This document shows, piece by piece, positions 1-11,891 of a stretch of 64,000 nucleotides of DNA (its first letter is position 1; each line of letters starts with the position of its first letter). The position numbers and the translations under genes are program-made. This stretch comes from Cytidiella melzeri (taxonomy: Eukaryota > Basidiomycota > Agaricomycetes > Polyporales > Irpicaceae). The DNA lies in assembly GCA_022592445.1 (NCBI GenBank), contig JABYQR010000102.1, forward strand, positions 59,381 to 123,380. The letters are read 5' to 3'. The notes beneath the pieces are model-generated. The model ran no database searches. It worked only from the letters and a program-made list of their open reading frames with translations, and had not been told where the DNA came from.

Positions 1-17
1 CGGAACAGATGAAGTGC

Positions 18-1702
18 TTACGCAGCAGCGGGGACTTTCGCGGCGAGTAGAGAGCTCCGAAGAGCCTCAGGATCCGCAGTAGATGACAAGTTTTTGAGAA
101 GAAATGATTCACCACGAGGAGGGCTCATACGGCGTTTCCGAGACAACAGGCCAGTACTCGGAAAATGAACACTCTCAGCCGTATCTGCTGTTGCAGAGCG
201 CACAAAGCCTGTTTCAGTTGGTAGAGTGGTGTGCACTGGTGCTGAAACAGATCGATTTGTGTGAGGGGGTCTGTTTCTGCCAGTGGCGAGGAGTGGTCCG
301 CGAGCGAGAGATGGACTAGCGGAAATGTCGACGCCATGAAAATCATGCTCGTGTCTTGAGATAGTAACCCCAGCCGGCGTGTGGCCTCTGTTGCTCAGTT
401 CAGGCTTGCATCCGCTGGATCTCACCATGTTAAGATACGTTCACAAGCAACACGAACGCCAACTCGTACATCTTATCCAAGATGGCGCGGACATCTTCCG
501 TCTTGACTGAATTATCGAGCACCCTTTGCCGAGCGTTAGTTGATATACTTTAGAGATGTTACCAAATAGTATCGTACCAATCTAGCGCGATACCGTCCTG
601 ACTAGACGATAATAAGCAATGAGTGGTGTCTCGACAGTGTGTTCGATAACGTAGATCTCACAGTCGTTTCGGTATTCCGTATACTCTCTTACCCTCCTGA
701 GCAAGAACAGCCACTTGCGCGATAATCAACGCGTTCAAGTCAGCCTCTGACTCGGATGCGTTGTGTAGCGCAAGAGGAATTCTTCTCACGCCTCTGCTGT
801 TCGCAGGCGAGACTTGCAGCTCTCTCGAAGGCGACCGACTGAGTTTTATATCTGGAGGGCCTATGAGATGTACAATTGCGTTCTTCTGCATGTGCACAGA
901 TAGTTACAGTGTGAGGAAGAGTTACGTGGCTTACCGAGTTCAAGTTGGAGTTTATGTAACTCGGCTTTAGCCTGAGCTTCGGAGTGCAACTGCCAGATCA
1001 TACCGGCAGCTGCCATTTTGGGATACGTAGTTTGGGTGTTGAATTTGAAGCATGAACAACCACCATTCAACCTACATTTATGAGCCACAAGGAGCGTGGA
1101 TGGACTAGCTACAGGCAACTGCATGGCTTTCACTACTAGTACAAACCATGGCCAATGCGTACATCTCGCCCTCGACACTGGAATGCTGCTCTCCTAACTT
1201 TATGTCTAGCCACAACCATTCACACGGTAATCGCTCGCGAAAGGGCTCGATGAACTCAAGGAGACTCGAGCATGGCATTGCACGACGCACGTCTCTCATG
1301 CTGCTTTTCTGTTTTTAAGATTTAAGACCATGAGCTCGATGAGGAGTGATCGCCTCAAAATAGATCTTCTGCTGACTGATAGTGTTTTGGGTACGGGGGA
1401 GGAGGGGCTGATGTAGAAAGAAACATGGACGGGAAGTTAAGGTGACTTCTGGTTCGGTCAGACGGTCAGATGCTGCGAGCACAGTGGCGACAAGGGTAAC
1501 CACGGAAAGTGGAGGGAGGTTGGGGAGCTGAATGGACCCGGATTGCGTCGGAGGTGCTCGCAGTAGGGCTTGAGGGTAAGAGAATGGTGTGAGGATCAGT
1601 GGCTTTGACAAGGTTATGCTGGCTGTTGAGCACGGTAGGAAGAAATACAAACGAAAGGAGAAGAAATTCACCGTGAGGCGAAGATGACTTACGTGGTGAC
1701 AT
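18..1702 (-). CDS. unrecognised multi-exon gene (tentative)
   Basis: Several open segments on this strand look like exons of one gene, but I do not recognise the product. A first exon (ATG at 1702) ends in a good GTAAGT donor after 10 nt and joins an acceptor CAACAG near 1630 that opens a proline/leucine-rich stretch to about 1440. Further coding-like stretches lie at about 1290-1150 (motif LLEFIEPFRERLP), 1015-935 (IWQLHSEAQAKAELHKLQLE, helical and charged) followed by a GTAAGC donor, 890-690, about 520-440 (KTEDVRAILDKMYELAFVLL) and 375-18 (Ser/Pro-rich, ending in AAKVPAAA and a stop). Not all junctions give a consistent reading phase, so the exon chain is unproven and the 3' part could be a separate gene. 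It would be convergent to nothing and tandem to ARPC3 upstream. Confidence 0.3.
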
Positions 1703-1801
1703 GCTCCCTTGCAGCGATGTATATCTCAGCATGCTTCTCTGGTTTGTGACGTTCAAGATATTACATTGCGATATGTAGGTGATCATATGGGAGAGTTTTC
1801 T

Positions 1802-2520
1802 TTAGTTCCCCAAGCTCCTGTTCATGAAGCGTCTCTTCTGGAACGCCATCCACCACTTGCTGGGCTTGCCAGTGCCATCTGCGTACAGACGCTCGACCAG
1901 CCTCGCAGCGAGCTCTTGCCTGACCTGCGTCAGGTACTGTCGCAGATATTCTGCCATGCCACATTTGAGCCATGAGATCTAGATACAAGAAAGTGTTCAC
2001 GCACCAGCATCGGCCCTACTCCCTGGTGGCGCATAGTGCGCGTTCAGTGAAAAGTTGGCGTCTCCAGGGATTGGGAAGCTATCGACGGCGAGCGTGTTCA
2101 GCGTCTTGTTTGCTTCTAGCTGGGACAGAGAAGAGCGAGAGGATCCGAGCTTTGCGAGGCAGTCTGAGACAAAGAGGATGAGGACGATGAGGATGCGATC
2201 TGCAGGGCCTTTGATCTCGAAGTTGCGGAAGAGAGAGTTGGCGCGGAAGAGGTCAAGGGTTTCGTCGATTATGTCGGCGGTGGATGGGTCGGCTGGTGCA
2301 GCCAGCATCAAAGGCTAAGCAACGCAAATAAGAGGAGAAGAGGAGGAAAAGACGAACCTAGGGGAGCTGGACCGCGTATCTTGGTCTTTATGGGTAGGAT
2401 GGCGATGTTACCTACCTGACGGACGTCAGGCTCATCGTTCAAAGCTGAGTGGTATGCCTGTTGAGAGTTTCAAATGAGTAAACATGTTTTCATTCAAGTT
2501 GAATTGATACCCACTGGCAT
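1802..2520 (-). CDS. ARPC3: Arp2/3 complex subunit 3 (p21-Arc)
   Basis: Subunit of the Arp2/3 complex, which nucleates branched actin filaments in the cytoplasm. Four exons fit: 2515-2520, 2358-2457, 2005-2292 and 1802-1950, giving 180 aa against about 178 in animals. The first exon holds only the codons for Met-Pro; the second begins AYHSALNDEPD and carries GNIAILPIKTKIRGPAP, the family's N-terminal signature. Exon 3 carries ADIIDETLDLFRANSLFRNFEIK and FPIPGDANFSLNAHYAPP; exon 4 carries EYLRQYLTQVRQELAARL and GKPSKWWMAFQKRRFMNRSL before TAA. All introns are GT-AG, about 57-66 nt. The gene diverges from the YVC1-like gene with 289 bp between start codons. Sequence match to the family is unambiguous; only the exact 5' microexon is inferred. 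Confidence 0.95.
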
Positions 2521-2809
2521 CGTCGCTGCTGTGTAGTGAACACGCTTGGTTGTCCCTCGATATTGAAGAGGTGTTCAAACAGACGCCGATTGCGGGTGAA
2601 GCACTGGGCGTCCGATTTCCACGTGGTATATTAGTCCACAACAAACTCAAACATCTGAAGTCAGGGCTTGGCAGCGGTCATCGGAACACCAGTGGACATG
2701 GTCCCTTAAAACGCGACCATTGAACGCCTTAGTACTGTCTCTTCCTGCTCCCTCCTTCCAGCTGGCAGAGACCTTCTCATTCTTTGCAGCAGAAAACCAA
2801 GCTGTAGCC

Positions 2810-5800
2810 ATGGCCTCACCGGCAGTAGACCATGTCGACCCAGAGGATCAGGCATCCCTCAATTCTGTTCTCTCTGTCGACCCTTCTCCGGACACACTCA
2901 CAAGTGAGTTTGAGTATTGGTTGTAATTGCATGTTCTAATCTTCAACACGTATAGAACTCGTAAGACGTCTCAGAACGCTCACATTGACATTACTTCCTC
3001 TCCAAGTACCCCTGGATAGCATAAGCGATCCGACTAGCAGGGTCATTACTCCTCATGTCATTGAAGCATACATCGCTGCAGCTGGAGATCTCGTAGAAGC
3101 AGTAGGTCGCCAGCGGGTATGCCATTGCAGCATGATTTATCACTAATTATGAATGAGCAGTTGCCTTACGCCTTGCTGCGAGCTAGGAAGGAGTTCATGT
3201 GGGATGCGAACCACAATCCCGCCGATTACGATGAGAACCTCTGTCGAGGTACTCCCCCTCTTTATGTCATATAGGAATCTATACTGACATGTAGCCTGTA
3301 TGCAGCCATTGCTTGCGAGGTACTTGCTCGTAGGATCGTCCATGTCTCTCCGCCGGATAGGATCACGCCGATGCTCTCGACGCGGTACACCCACCGCGAG
3401 GTAGACGGAGACAAAAGTGACAAGACGAGTGCGTTGGAGATGGCCATAGACTCACATTGGTATGTGGAAACTCTGTATATGATGAGCCTTACCTTGAATC
3501 ATGATGCATATTTGGTAGTACCATATTTCTATCGTCCACTGAGGCACAAGACGGTAATGCCGGTTTCTGCTATGTATTCACGATGTCGCTGATTCAACTC
3601 GGTAGTGGTCCATGATTTATGGAGAGGACATATCGTTCAGAAGCATAACGATAATAATGACGTCGAATGTAAGCCTCTACCGCCGCCTACGTCAAACTTG
3701 TAGCTGACCTCATCACACTACGTGCAGTCCAACCATACCATGAGGCATACCCCGTAGGGCTCTGGGCACATTTGGACCCAGCCAGGCTTGGAGTTCCACG
3801 GTAAGAATAATATACTGCATTCACACTCCACACTCAAAGCAAAAAATGACACGCATTGACAGCTACCAAAATATGTTCCGAATTATCATTTGGTTCTTCT
3901 TCCTTTTTGTGTACTCTCAAGCAGGTAGGCGTAATCAAACTTACTGTCCACTTGTGACGAGCATTGAGCCACTGTGCAGTACGTGAGCCGCTGGACAAAC
4001 TGAACCCGGATCATTCAGATTTGGACATCTTTGAGGTTTTGTTGTATATCATGGGACTGTCATTCGCCATCGAAGGTAACATATATTGATCATTATCTGG
4101 GCTATTTGTGCTGACACTCTCCTCTTCTATCCGCCAGATGTCTACAAGGCGAATACTATTCCTACTTGTTCCAACGTATTTGGCTTACCTTGCTTCTGCA
4201 GATCTACAAACTACTTCTGTTCGTCTCCTGGAGAGCCCTCGCTTTCTGGAACTTTGTCTCCATCATCACGGATGCACTTCTTACGGCTGGGTTCTGCGTG
4301 AGGATGGCTGGCCTTACTGCCGAGCCGGGTTCTGACCAGTACACATCACTGAGGATTCAGAGCTTCCAGTGGCTAAGCTTTGTGGCGCCCCTGATTTGGT
4401 ACGTTCTTTGTGCTGTAGCTTCATGTTAATCAAATTGTTGATTTCGGTTCACTAGGATGAGTGAGTGGAGTTTACCCGTGTACTTGGTCATTCGCTAACG
4501 CTGATTTCATCTTCAGAGCTCATCACAGTCTTTGATGGCTACAAGTACGCATCTTACATGCCAATCTTCGACTTGGAGGTATACTTATTAAATAATGTCT
4601 TAGGTATGTAGGAACCATGCAAATTTGTGTTGCTCGTATGCTCCAAGAGTCAGGGATATTCTTTGCTGTATGTGATTCACCGCATCGAATTATCTGTCAG
4701 CACTGAAACTCGTGATTTCAGCTCCTTGCTTTGCTAGGTATTGGCTTTCTCCAAGGACTATACGCTCTTGATGCCGCAGATGGAAGTACCGAGCACCCTC
4801 GCGAGGTGATTAACCTGCTGATACAGGCACTTCTACAGTAAGCTTACCTGCGCTTGACAGAGCAAGCGAGGTGTACTAAATTTTGCCGTAGAGCCCCGAA
4901 TTATGACAGGTGGAAAGGGTATGATTTTGGTGTAACAGTTCTGTTGCTCTTGTGCTAAGTTCCCCGTAGATGGGCACCTGCGCTGTTCTTGTATTACCTG
5001 TGAGTTTGGCACGCCGACAAGCTTTTTGAGATCATCTGACATATGTGTTCGCACAGATGGAATGTCGCAACGGTCGTCATTCTTCTTAATATCCTCATAT
5101 CGTTGTTCTCGTCAGCCTACGACGACGTGAGTCCGATGTTCAAATGAGCGCTGTTCGATATCTTGGCTCAGGTATTGGTTACCTAGGTTGTCGAGGATGC
5201 CGCTGCAGAGTATCTGGCATACTTCGCTGACAAGACGATCGGAATGATACGCGCTCCTGACGAGTTCGCGTATCCAGCACCGTTTAACTTGATTGAATTG
5301 GTTCTTGTCGCACCCTTCGAGTGAGTTTCCTAATCCTGTCACCTCCACATCGTGCTGAAGACTTTGAAATCAGATACGTCTTGAGCAAAAAAGCCTACGC
5401 GAAGGTTCGTTTCCATTCAAGCTTTGCACTACGAACTACACTGATTCTTACAACCTCATTAGCTCAACCGCATCATAATGCCAGTGATCTTCCTCATCCC
5501 CTTGACCGCAATTGCATTTTTCGAAGCAGAGTTGGATCCGTCAAAAAACAAGTGGATCAAAGACTGGCTTTCGCATCCCGATCAAGGGCTGGACGACGTG
5601 CCGGAGCACCGCGACCCCGTTGTCGATGGACCCGACGTGGGCAAGGGATGGGAGATCAGTAAAGTCAAGTTTGAGGAGTTGGTGAAGATGTTTCCAGATA
5701 CGACTCATGTGAGTGCCCCTCCTCCGAAAATCTTGAATTGAGATCGATACTGATGGTCTCTCACCTTGTCTCGCGCAGTCGAGTGAGGTAGTCATAATGA

Positions 5801-5880
5801 GGGAGGTGAGAGAGTTGAGGGCGGAGATCGCGCAACTGAAGGAGTTGTTATTGGAGAAACACAAGGATGGGACGAGCTGA
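2810..5880 (+). CDS. YVC1: YVC1-type vacuolar TRP calcium channel
   Basis: Fungal TRPY-type cation channel that releases calcium from the vacuole. It is spread over more than a dozen exons. The soluble N-terminus shows LVRRLRTLTLTLLPLQVPL, SRVITPHVIEAYIAAAGDLV, ALLRARKEFMWDANHNPADY and ACEVLARRIVH, all typical of the family. After a hydrophilic stretch (LWRGHIVQKHN) come hydrophobic segments: RIIIWFFFLFVYS (about 3870), FEVLLYIMGLSFAIE (about 4040), FVSWRALAFWNFVSIITDA (about 4225), WLSFVAPLIWYVL (about 4370), then FFALLALLGIGFLQGLYALD (pore region), ALFLYYLWNVATVVILLNI and, near 5490, VIFLIPLTAIAFFEAEL. The C-terminus ends in a charged coiled-coil-like helix (REVRELRAEIAQLKELLLEK). Start chosen at MASPAVDH; an in-frame ATG 90 nt upstream (2720) is possible. 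Exon borders around 4080-4200 are uncertain, possibly with a microexon. Confidence 0.88.
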
Positions 5881-6079
5881 GGGGAGAATGGCTAGTAGGA
5901 TAGTTTGAGGTTTTACTCGAACGGATCTGTCGTTTCTGTCCGTTCACACATCTTCAACGCCAATTTTGACGACATTCACGACACTTGATGTACTTTGGCT
6001 TTTCTTTTGCTACATGTAACCCACACGAATTCTCGCGAGCTCACGAGCTATGCGAACAATTGTATGCCAGCTCTTGGTA

Positions 6080-6919
6080 TCACTGCTCTGGTGCTTGTGC
6101 TTCCGGGTCCTTTACTAGCTGCGTCAACACCCCCATCGCGCGAACGAAGAACGGACGGATTTCGTTGATCTCCATTGCGCAGAGATTCGTCAACTACACA
6201 CAGTGGTGGAATTGGCTATGAGCATTCCCTAGAGCTGCGACGAGGTTGGACATTGAGATACGTACACCCAGCTCGCTATGGTCTAGTCGCGAAAGACCCT
6301 CTCGACTTTTGGCTTGTCGTGCTTCTCGAATGTCTTTGAGCAAGGACTGGATTTTGTCGGGGTTGTGAAAGTCGTCTGATGCTCTGTTGAAAAATAGTCC
6401 TTTATGTCAGAAGACGTATGACCACGCAAACCCAAAAGGACAGGTTGGGTTAAGGATTGGACTGACACATCCAGCAACACTTTTGCAATCTCAGCGAACC
6501 GAAAGGGCATCTCGCTGAAGTCCACTTTCGACGTTTCGTGATAAAGTCGATCCTGCAAGTATTCTGACGCCGCACAAATTCCTTCAGAGTGTAGTTGGTG
6601 TGAACATCAGAGAGAGTGTGTGCTGACCGGTGTTGAGCCAATCTGGTGGAACGATATGGCACTTTTTCTTGAGCTTCAGGTTTGTAGCCATCCATATGGG
6701 AACTTTACACTGGTGTGGGGGTCGTAGAGGTCCGTATGCGCCCTAAGATATGCTAAACCTGTAAGTGAGATAGCAGCTGGAAAGGGTACAATGTTTTACA
6801 GAAATGAAAGCTGTCCGTTCCATGGCCACGAGAGGGACGATCTCTACCAAGTGCTCTGAGGCAATAAGCTCCAATTCTGGAGGTGTCACTGACGTTCTGA
6901 GTGCGGCAGGAAGAGACAT
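6080..6919 (-). CDS. PSF2: GINS complex subunit PSF2
   Basis: Part of the GINS tetramer, which activates the CMG replicative helicase in the nucleus. Five exons: 6800-6919, 6628-6742, 6467-6563, 6266-6383, 6080-6193, all GT-AG, total 187 aa (human 185). Diagnostic stretches in order: MSLPAALRTSVTPPELELIA with EHLVEIVPLVAMERTAFIS; GPLRPPHQCKVPIWMATNLK with KKKCHIVPPDWL; FSEMPFRFAEIAKVLLDVA; IQSLLKDIREARQAKSREGL; and MEINEIRPFFVRAMGVLTQL near the end. The reading phase is consistent across all four junctions, so the model is well supported. The gene is head to head with haspin (start codons 314 bp apart) and convergent with the YVC1-like gene. No lesions seen. Confidence 0.95.
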
Positions 6920-7233
6920 CCAACGCGGCGAAATGACTTTGGCTTTGAACGACTGGGATAACCGGGTGCGACGCGTCCAAGGAAGTAGTACAGGGGAAGT
7001 GACAGTGACGTGACGCCACGCGTATACATGCTGCACGTGGATGAGACGCGTCTCGATTTTCTCACGGTTTGTGCACGCCGCCGCGATCGTGCCAGGATCT
7101 CGTTTCTTCAAGTTGACCTTATACTGATCTCACGCGTTCGCAGGGCACTCACGGCGACTTGACAATACTTTGTTGGGCTCGACGACTGCAATTATTCGAA
7201 GTAGCTGTCCTCGTCGTCTGACTTGACGTCGAT

Positions 7234-9910
7234 ATGCTAGGCACTCGCACGAAACAGGTCTATGCTTACGGCAAGCGAGGTCATCGAATCGTCAACGTTT
7301 CTGACAACCACGACGGAGCTGAATTGACCTCTCAAACGGTTGCGGTCATTCCAGCTGCTCGTGCGTCTGCCACCCACTTAGCCGAGACATATAAGCTCCC
7401 TAACAAGCGACCAAAAGTCGATGCTAAGGTTGCTCTATCCCCCGTCTCCTCACCAGAGCCCGTCGTCAAAGTACGCCGCAAAAAACCTTCTTCAAAAGGA
7501 GTGGAATCAAGTGCGAAACTCTCTGAAGTCAATCTACCCGCTAAATTCCCTAGGAAACCTTTGTCTGTCGTCTCAGCGAATATCCAACCAATGCCAGAAG
7601 CGAACGGGAAGCCTGCGTCTGCAGGTGTTAAGAAGAAGCGCAAACCAGTCGTGATCGGTAAAGGGACTCCTCCGAAGTCAAGGTTGAACACTTTGAAAGT
7701 CGTCTCACCGGTGGTGGACGTCGAGATCACTATTCTCGACGACCGCGGCAAGCCCATGAAGCAGGAACGACGGGTCTCAAGACCCGACATTCAGATGAAC
7801 AGCAATACTTCACGAGACAAACCATTAGCGACTCTTGGTGGAGTGCGCAAGCTCACTGGAAACTCCAGACAAAAACCGATAGTCTTGTTGGATAGCTCGT
7901 CGGACGACGAGGACAACTATGTGCCGCCGTCTCGCCGAACGACAACACCACATAGAAGCAAGCGCCGAGTCATAGTCACCTCAGACGAGGACTCCGAGAC
8001 AGAAGTCATCGGTCCTTCTCAATTCCCAAAGCTATCGTCGTCTTCCTCGCAACCAAGCGTATACAACACTGCCAAGCCCGGGAAGAAACCTTTGGTTTTG
8101 CCACCAAACCCATCCGTCGAAGTCAGTGTCCACCACGCAAAACTTCATATTCCGACCGCACCCTCTCGTGGACTTCTTCCAACCGTTCATCTACCGCAAC
8201 GCAATGCGATACACTTTTCTCCGTTGGCCCGTCGAGATACGCTACAAGTAGCTCGCCCACTAACGCCGTATCGTTCTCGTACTGCATCCCGCGCTAGATA
8301 TCTTGCTCCTCCATCACCTTCGTCTCCTACGACACCAACTCAGAGTGACGATGAGCTATCCTTTGATTTCTCCCAGCTCGCACTGTCACCCAACACTCTA
8401 GGACAAATCAATGATACCCTCGCTGTCGAGCCTGAGAAGCTGCCACCAGCCTACCTACGGCCCCTTCTAGAAGCGTGTTCACAAACGACACCGCATGAGT
8501 TTTCCGCGTTTATCGAAACGCTGCCTTTCGACCCCATCGTCCAAACATCTCACGGAGGTGTCGGCCTCAAGCCCGCGATAGGCAGGAAGAGCTCGTCGAG
8601 GACAAAGGCTCATTTTCAGAAGATAGGCGAGGCATCATACTCCGAGGTTTTTGGGATAGGCGATGTTGTTCTGAAGGTGGTCCCGCTTCGGGATGAGGAG
8701 GCCAACAAAGCCGTCATGGAAGTCGATGACGTGCCAGCCCCTAGCGATGCCAAGGATGTTCTGAGGGAGATAGTTGTCACCCGAGCTATGGGCGAGATGG
8801 TCGAAGGTTTTGTGCAGTTACTCAGGACGTACGTCGTCCGGGGAAAGTATCCGTCTGTTTTATTGGATCTGTGGGACGAGTACGACGAAAGAAAAGGCAG
8901 CGAGGGAGTTCGACCAGGTAAGTGTCGTCTTTTTCTAGAAGTGTCCGATCTTGAGTTGCTTTGACGCATGTGCAAAATTCCAGATGGCTTTGGTGTATCG
9001 CAATTGTACGCGATCATTATGCTTCCCAACGGCGGTCCAGATCTTGAGACGTTCGCATTTGCACCAGGTAGCAAGAACGGTTGGACTCAAGCTTGCAGTC
9101 TCTTCTGGCAGGTCACGCGTACTTTGGCAGAGGCAGAAGACTTGGTTCACTTCGAGGTGCGCCCGTTGACCGCCTGTCGTGCTGCAGCGGGGACTGATGA
9201 TAAGCTCAGCACCGAGATCTCCACTGGGGGCAGATTCTGGTTAAGACCGTCACAGACTTTGAACAACCTCGAGTATCGCGCGGGCGCAAGGTCCCGATGG
9301 ATCATGATGTACACGGTGTACGAGCTACCGTGATAGACCTCGGTTTGTCCAGGATGGAGTCTGGAGAAGCTGATGGGCTGCACTTCACTGTTCCCGAAGA
9401 GGAGATATTCGAGGGTGAAGGTACAGTATTTGCTGCTCGCTATCGCGTCGAAACGAGCTTACTTTCAGTGAAATTCAGGCGAATATCAATTTGATGTTTA
9501 TCGAATGATGAGGACTCATAATGGTAATGCATGGATGCCGTTTCGTCCGTTGACGAATGTCATGGTAAGCCCTCATCACATCTCTCGTCCGTCCCAACTC
9601 ACGACGCGTCGCCGCTTAGTGGCTTCACTACCTCGTACTCAAACTTCTCCACGAGAAGCGACTACGGGTGCCAACGGCACCGCGAAAGACTCTCGCTGGC
9701 CCGTCAACCACGTTCACCGAGCGAGAATGCTACCTATCTTTGGTAGAGACCGGAGTTATGCTGGGCCACGCGGTCGCGTCTTGCAAAACAGTCGTCAAGA
9801 AAGGTCGCAAGAAGAGTCAGGCAATGGCAGCGTCAACACCACAGATTGGGGGACCTATGAGCGCGAACGACGTGCTGGAGATTGGTTTGGCTAGAGGGTG
9901 GGTCAGTTGA
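7234..9910 (+). CDS. haspin-type serine/threonine protein kinase
   Basis: Haspin phosphorylates histone H3 Thr3 and helps place the chromosomal passenger complex in mitosis. Exons 7234-8917, 8984-9156, 9210-9420, 9479-9564 and 9620-9910 give 814 aa. Residues 1 to about 445 are disordered and basic, with nuclear-localisation-like runs (KKKRKPV) and an acidic-serine patch (LDSSSDDEDN). The kinase domain starts near IGEASYSEVFGIGDVVLKV (glycine loop and catalytic Lys); DVLREIVVTRAMGEM carries the helix-C Glu; the catalytic loop is HRDLHWGQIL; the metal-binding segment reads VIDLGLSRM where most haspins have DYT, so the Asp is kept while the next two residues differ; FDVYRMM is a haspin-specific C-lobe motif. 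The last exon encodes the remaining C-lobe. Convergent with the next gene. Confidence 0.9.
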
Positions 9911-10364
9911 GGACGGTATTTTGTGAGCATGCGCAATGTGTCGACCGGTGTTCTGTTGTTGGTCGTGTAAAGATTTGGTAGTGTGATATTCCTAGAGACC
10001 TTGAGACGATATACTAGTACAATGATAATCTACCGATATGTGATGGGCATGAGGTGGCAGAATTGGGCTACGAGACTTGAGTGTAGATGGTCATGTCGTG
10101 TCTGGATGTGGGTATAGGATGGTTTAGGATTCGATGCGATGGAGAGAAGATGAACGACACATGTGAATATATATAACCAAGGATACAGAGGTCGTTGAGG
10201 GGGTGATGGACCAGGATGATAGCAGTCTAGTCCGATGATGTGGCAAACGACAGCATTGAAGAGAATGGTGTGGAGAGAGTTACAAGGCGTTTACACTAAG
10301 CAAGATATTGAGAGATACAAACAAACATTCGTAGAGGTTACATGAGCACAGTCGCCGCGCCAAT
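9911..10364. other. intergenic, haspin 3' flank
   Basis: Gap between the convergent haspin gene and the disordered-protein gene. No open frame with coding character; GATG-rich low-complexity sequence consistent with untranslated regions. Confidence 0.5.
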
Positions 10365-11891
10365 TTACTTCTTGGGCAGCTTAGATGTGGAGGGGACGAG
10401 CCCACGGGCGAGGACAGAGCGCGCCGCGGTCTTCGTCCTCGGGCTTCTGCGCACAGTGGGTTTGATCATGTTAATGCTCTTATCAGAAGCCTGCTTCGAC
10501 AACGTCGAACGAGTCTTGGCCGCCGCCTTGCTCGTCGTCTTCCCTGCTGACTTTTTGTGCTGACGTGCAAGGGACAAAGACAATGTTGGAGAGAGCGATC
10601 GTTGCTGACAAAGCTTGCGTGCAGTGGTCTTGCGAGGAGCTCCAGGAGGGACGCGCGGGCTTGGAGTGGTCGCCCTCGGACGGAGTTGGTAGGGCGTTTG
10701 AGGCACACCAGGACCGTCTTGCATATGCTTCGAGTTGGCAGCCGAGTCCATGCTGATCGTGCGATCGCTCGGGGTGGTAGAGTTAGTAGGACCAGTGTTG
10801 AACACGAGAGGCGGGTTTTGGCGGTGGATGAACTGAGATATGTCCCCTAGCGAGCGCCTTGCCGATAATCCAAAAAGTGAAGACTGTGGAGTGCCAGCCG
10901 ACTCCGACGGGTGAACAGTAGTTGTCGACGAGCCGAATCCGTTCCATTCGCTAAAGACTTCAGATCCTTGCGGGGTGATGTGCGGGGTGATGTGCGGGGT
11001 GACGATGGGTGTCGGGATGACGTCCTCCATCTCGACGTCCGGCACATCGATCTCTCTCATGTCTCGCAACCACTGAGGAACGTCCATCGATCGCTCAAAG
11101 GGCGGAGTAGGAACCCGCTCTGGTTCTCGATCCTTCCACATGGCCTCCCGATCCATCCTCGACGGGCCAGCAATAGGACCGAAAACATCGTTACGACGAC
11201 CGATTTCGTTGTGCCACACAGGTTTAGATTGTTGAGAGCGAGCGGAGGGTCTTACATCGCTGAAGCCTGGACTTTGGCTGGGTGGTTGGGATTGGCTCAG
11301 TAGCAACGGCTCAGTGTCTTCTCGACCGAGTCTCTTCTGCCTCTTCAACGGCCGCGTGCTCTCATTCGAATCATCCTTATTGGGGTTCACAGCCTGCTTA
11401 AACAATTCCGGAGCCATGAACGCGAAATTCAGACGATCATCTCTACTTCGCTTGAGCGGGCGAGCGGGGCGACTCCCAGTGGCCACAGGGGGTGATTGAG
11501 GCGATCTTGAGGATACAGGTAGTCTCTTGTGGCACTTGCATGCTGGTACTGGTGGCAGAGGATTTTGGTAAGCGAAATCACGAACTTTCAAGCCGTGTTG
11601 CGTCTGTGATGCTGCATGACGGGCGATGACCTCGGGAAGAGGCGCAGCTGGTAGGACGACAATCTGTGGAGGGGAAAGAGTGTCAGGACCAACATGATCG
11701 AAGAAGTTAAAGAATCTCACTTCATCAGTAGTCTTAGCCGGTTGTGAGGCTTGGCTGTGAGGGGGACTTTGGCTGCCCAGTCCAGTGTATTGAGCGATGG
11801 TCTCTCCGATATATTTGAGGGTCCCTGTGATGGACGCGCCAAACGCCAATGGTCCATGCGAAGCAGAAGATGGTTGGCTTCCTCCGAGCAT
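10365..11891 (-). CDS. hypothetical disordered, probably nuclear protein
   Basis: One uninterrupted frame of 508 codons, unusual beside intron-dense neighbours. I do not recognise a family. The N-terminus (about residues 10-75) has some order: FGASITGTLKYIGETIAQY and DEVRFFNFFDHVGPDTL. The rest is Ser/Pro/Arg-rich with several nuclear-localisation-like clusters (RPLKRSRDDR, RPLKRQKRLGRE) and a strongly basic C-terminus ending SKLPKK. A short Pro-Thr-Ile/Val repeat with three HITP units lies near residue 300. The start was chosen as the first ATG of the frame at 11891; an upstream intron cannot be excluded. A nuclear location is inference from composition only. Confidence 0.7.
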   Translation of the reverse strand: MLGGSQPSSASHGPLAFGASITGTLKYIGETIAQYTGLGSQSPPHSQASQPAKTTDEVRFFNFFDHVGPDTLSPPQIVVLPAAPLPEVIARHAASQTQHGLKVRDFAYQNPLPPVPACKCHKRLPVSSRSPQSPPVATGSRPARPLKRSRDDRLNFAFMAPELFKQAVNPNKDDSNESTRPLKRQKRLGREDTEPLLLSQSQPPSQSPGFSDVRPSARSQQSKPVWHNEIGRRNDVFGPIAGPSRMDREAMWKDREPERVPTPPFERSMDVPQWLRDMREIDVPDVEMEDVIPTPIVTPHITPHITPQGSEVFSEWNGFGSSTTTVHPSESAGTPQSSLFGLSARRSLGDISQFIHRQNPPLVFNTGPTNSTTPSDRTISMDSAANSKHMQDGPGVPQTPYQLRPRATTPSPRVPPGAPRKTTARKLCQQRSLSPTLSLSLARQHKKSAGKTTSKAAAKTRSTLSKQASDKSINMIKPTVRRSPRTKTAARSVLARGLVPSTSKLPKK

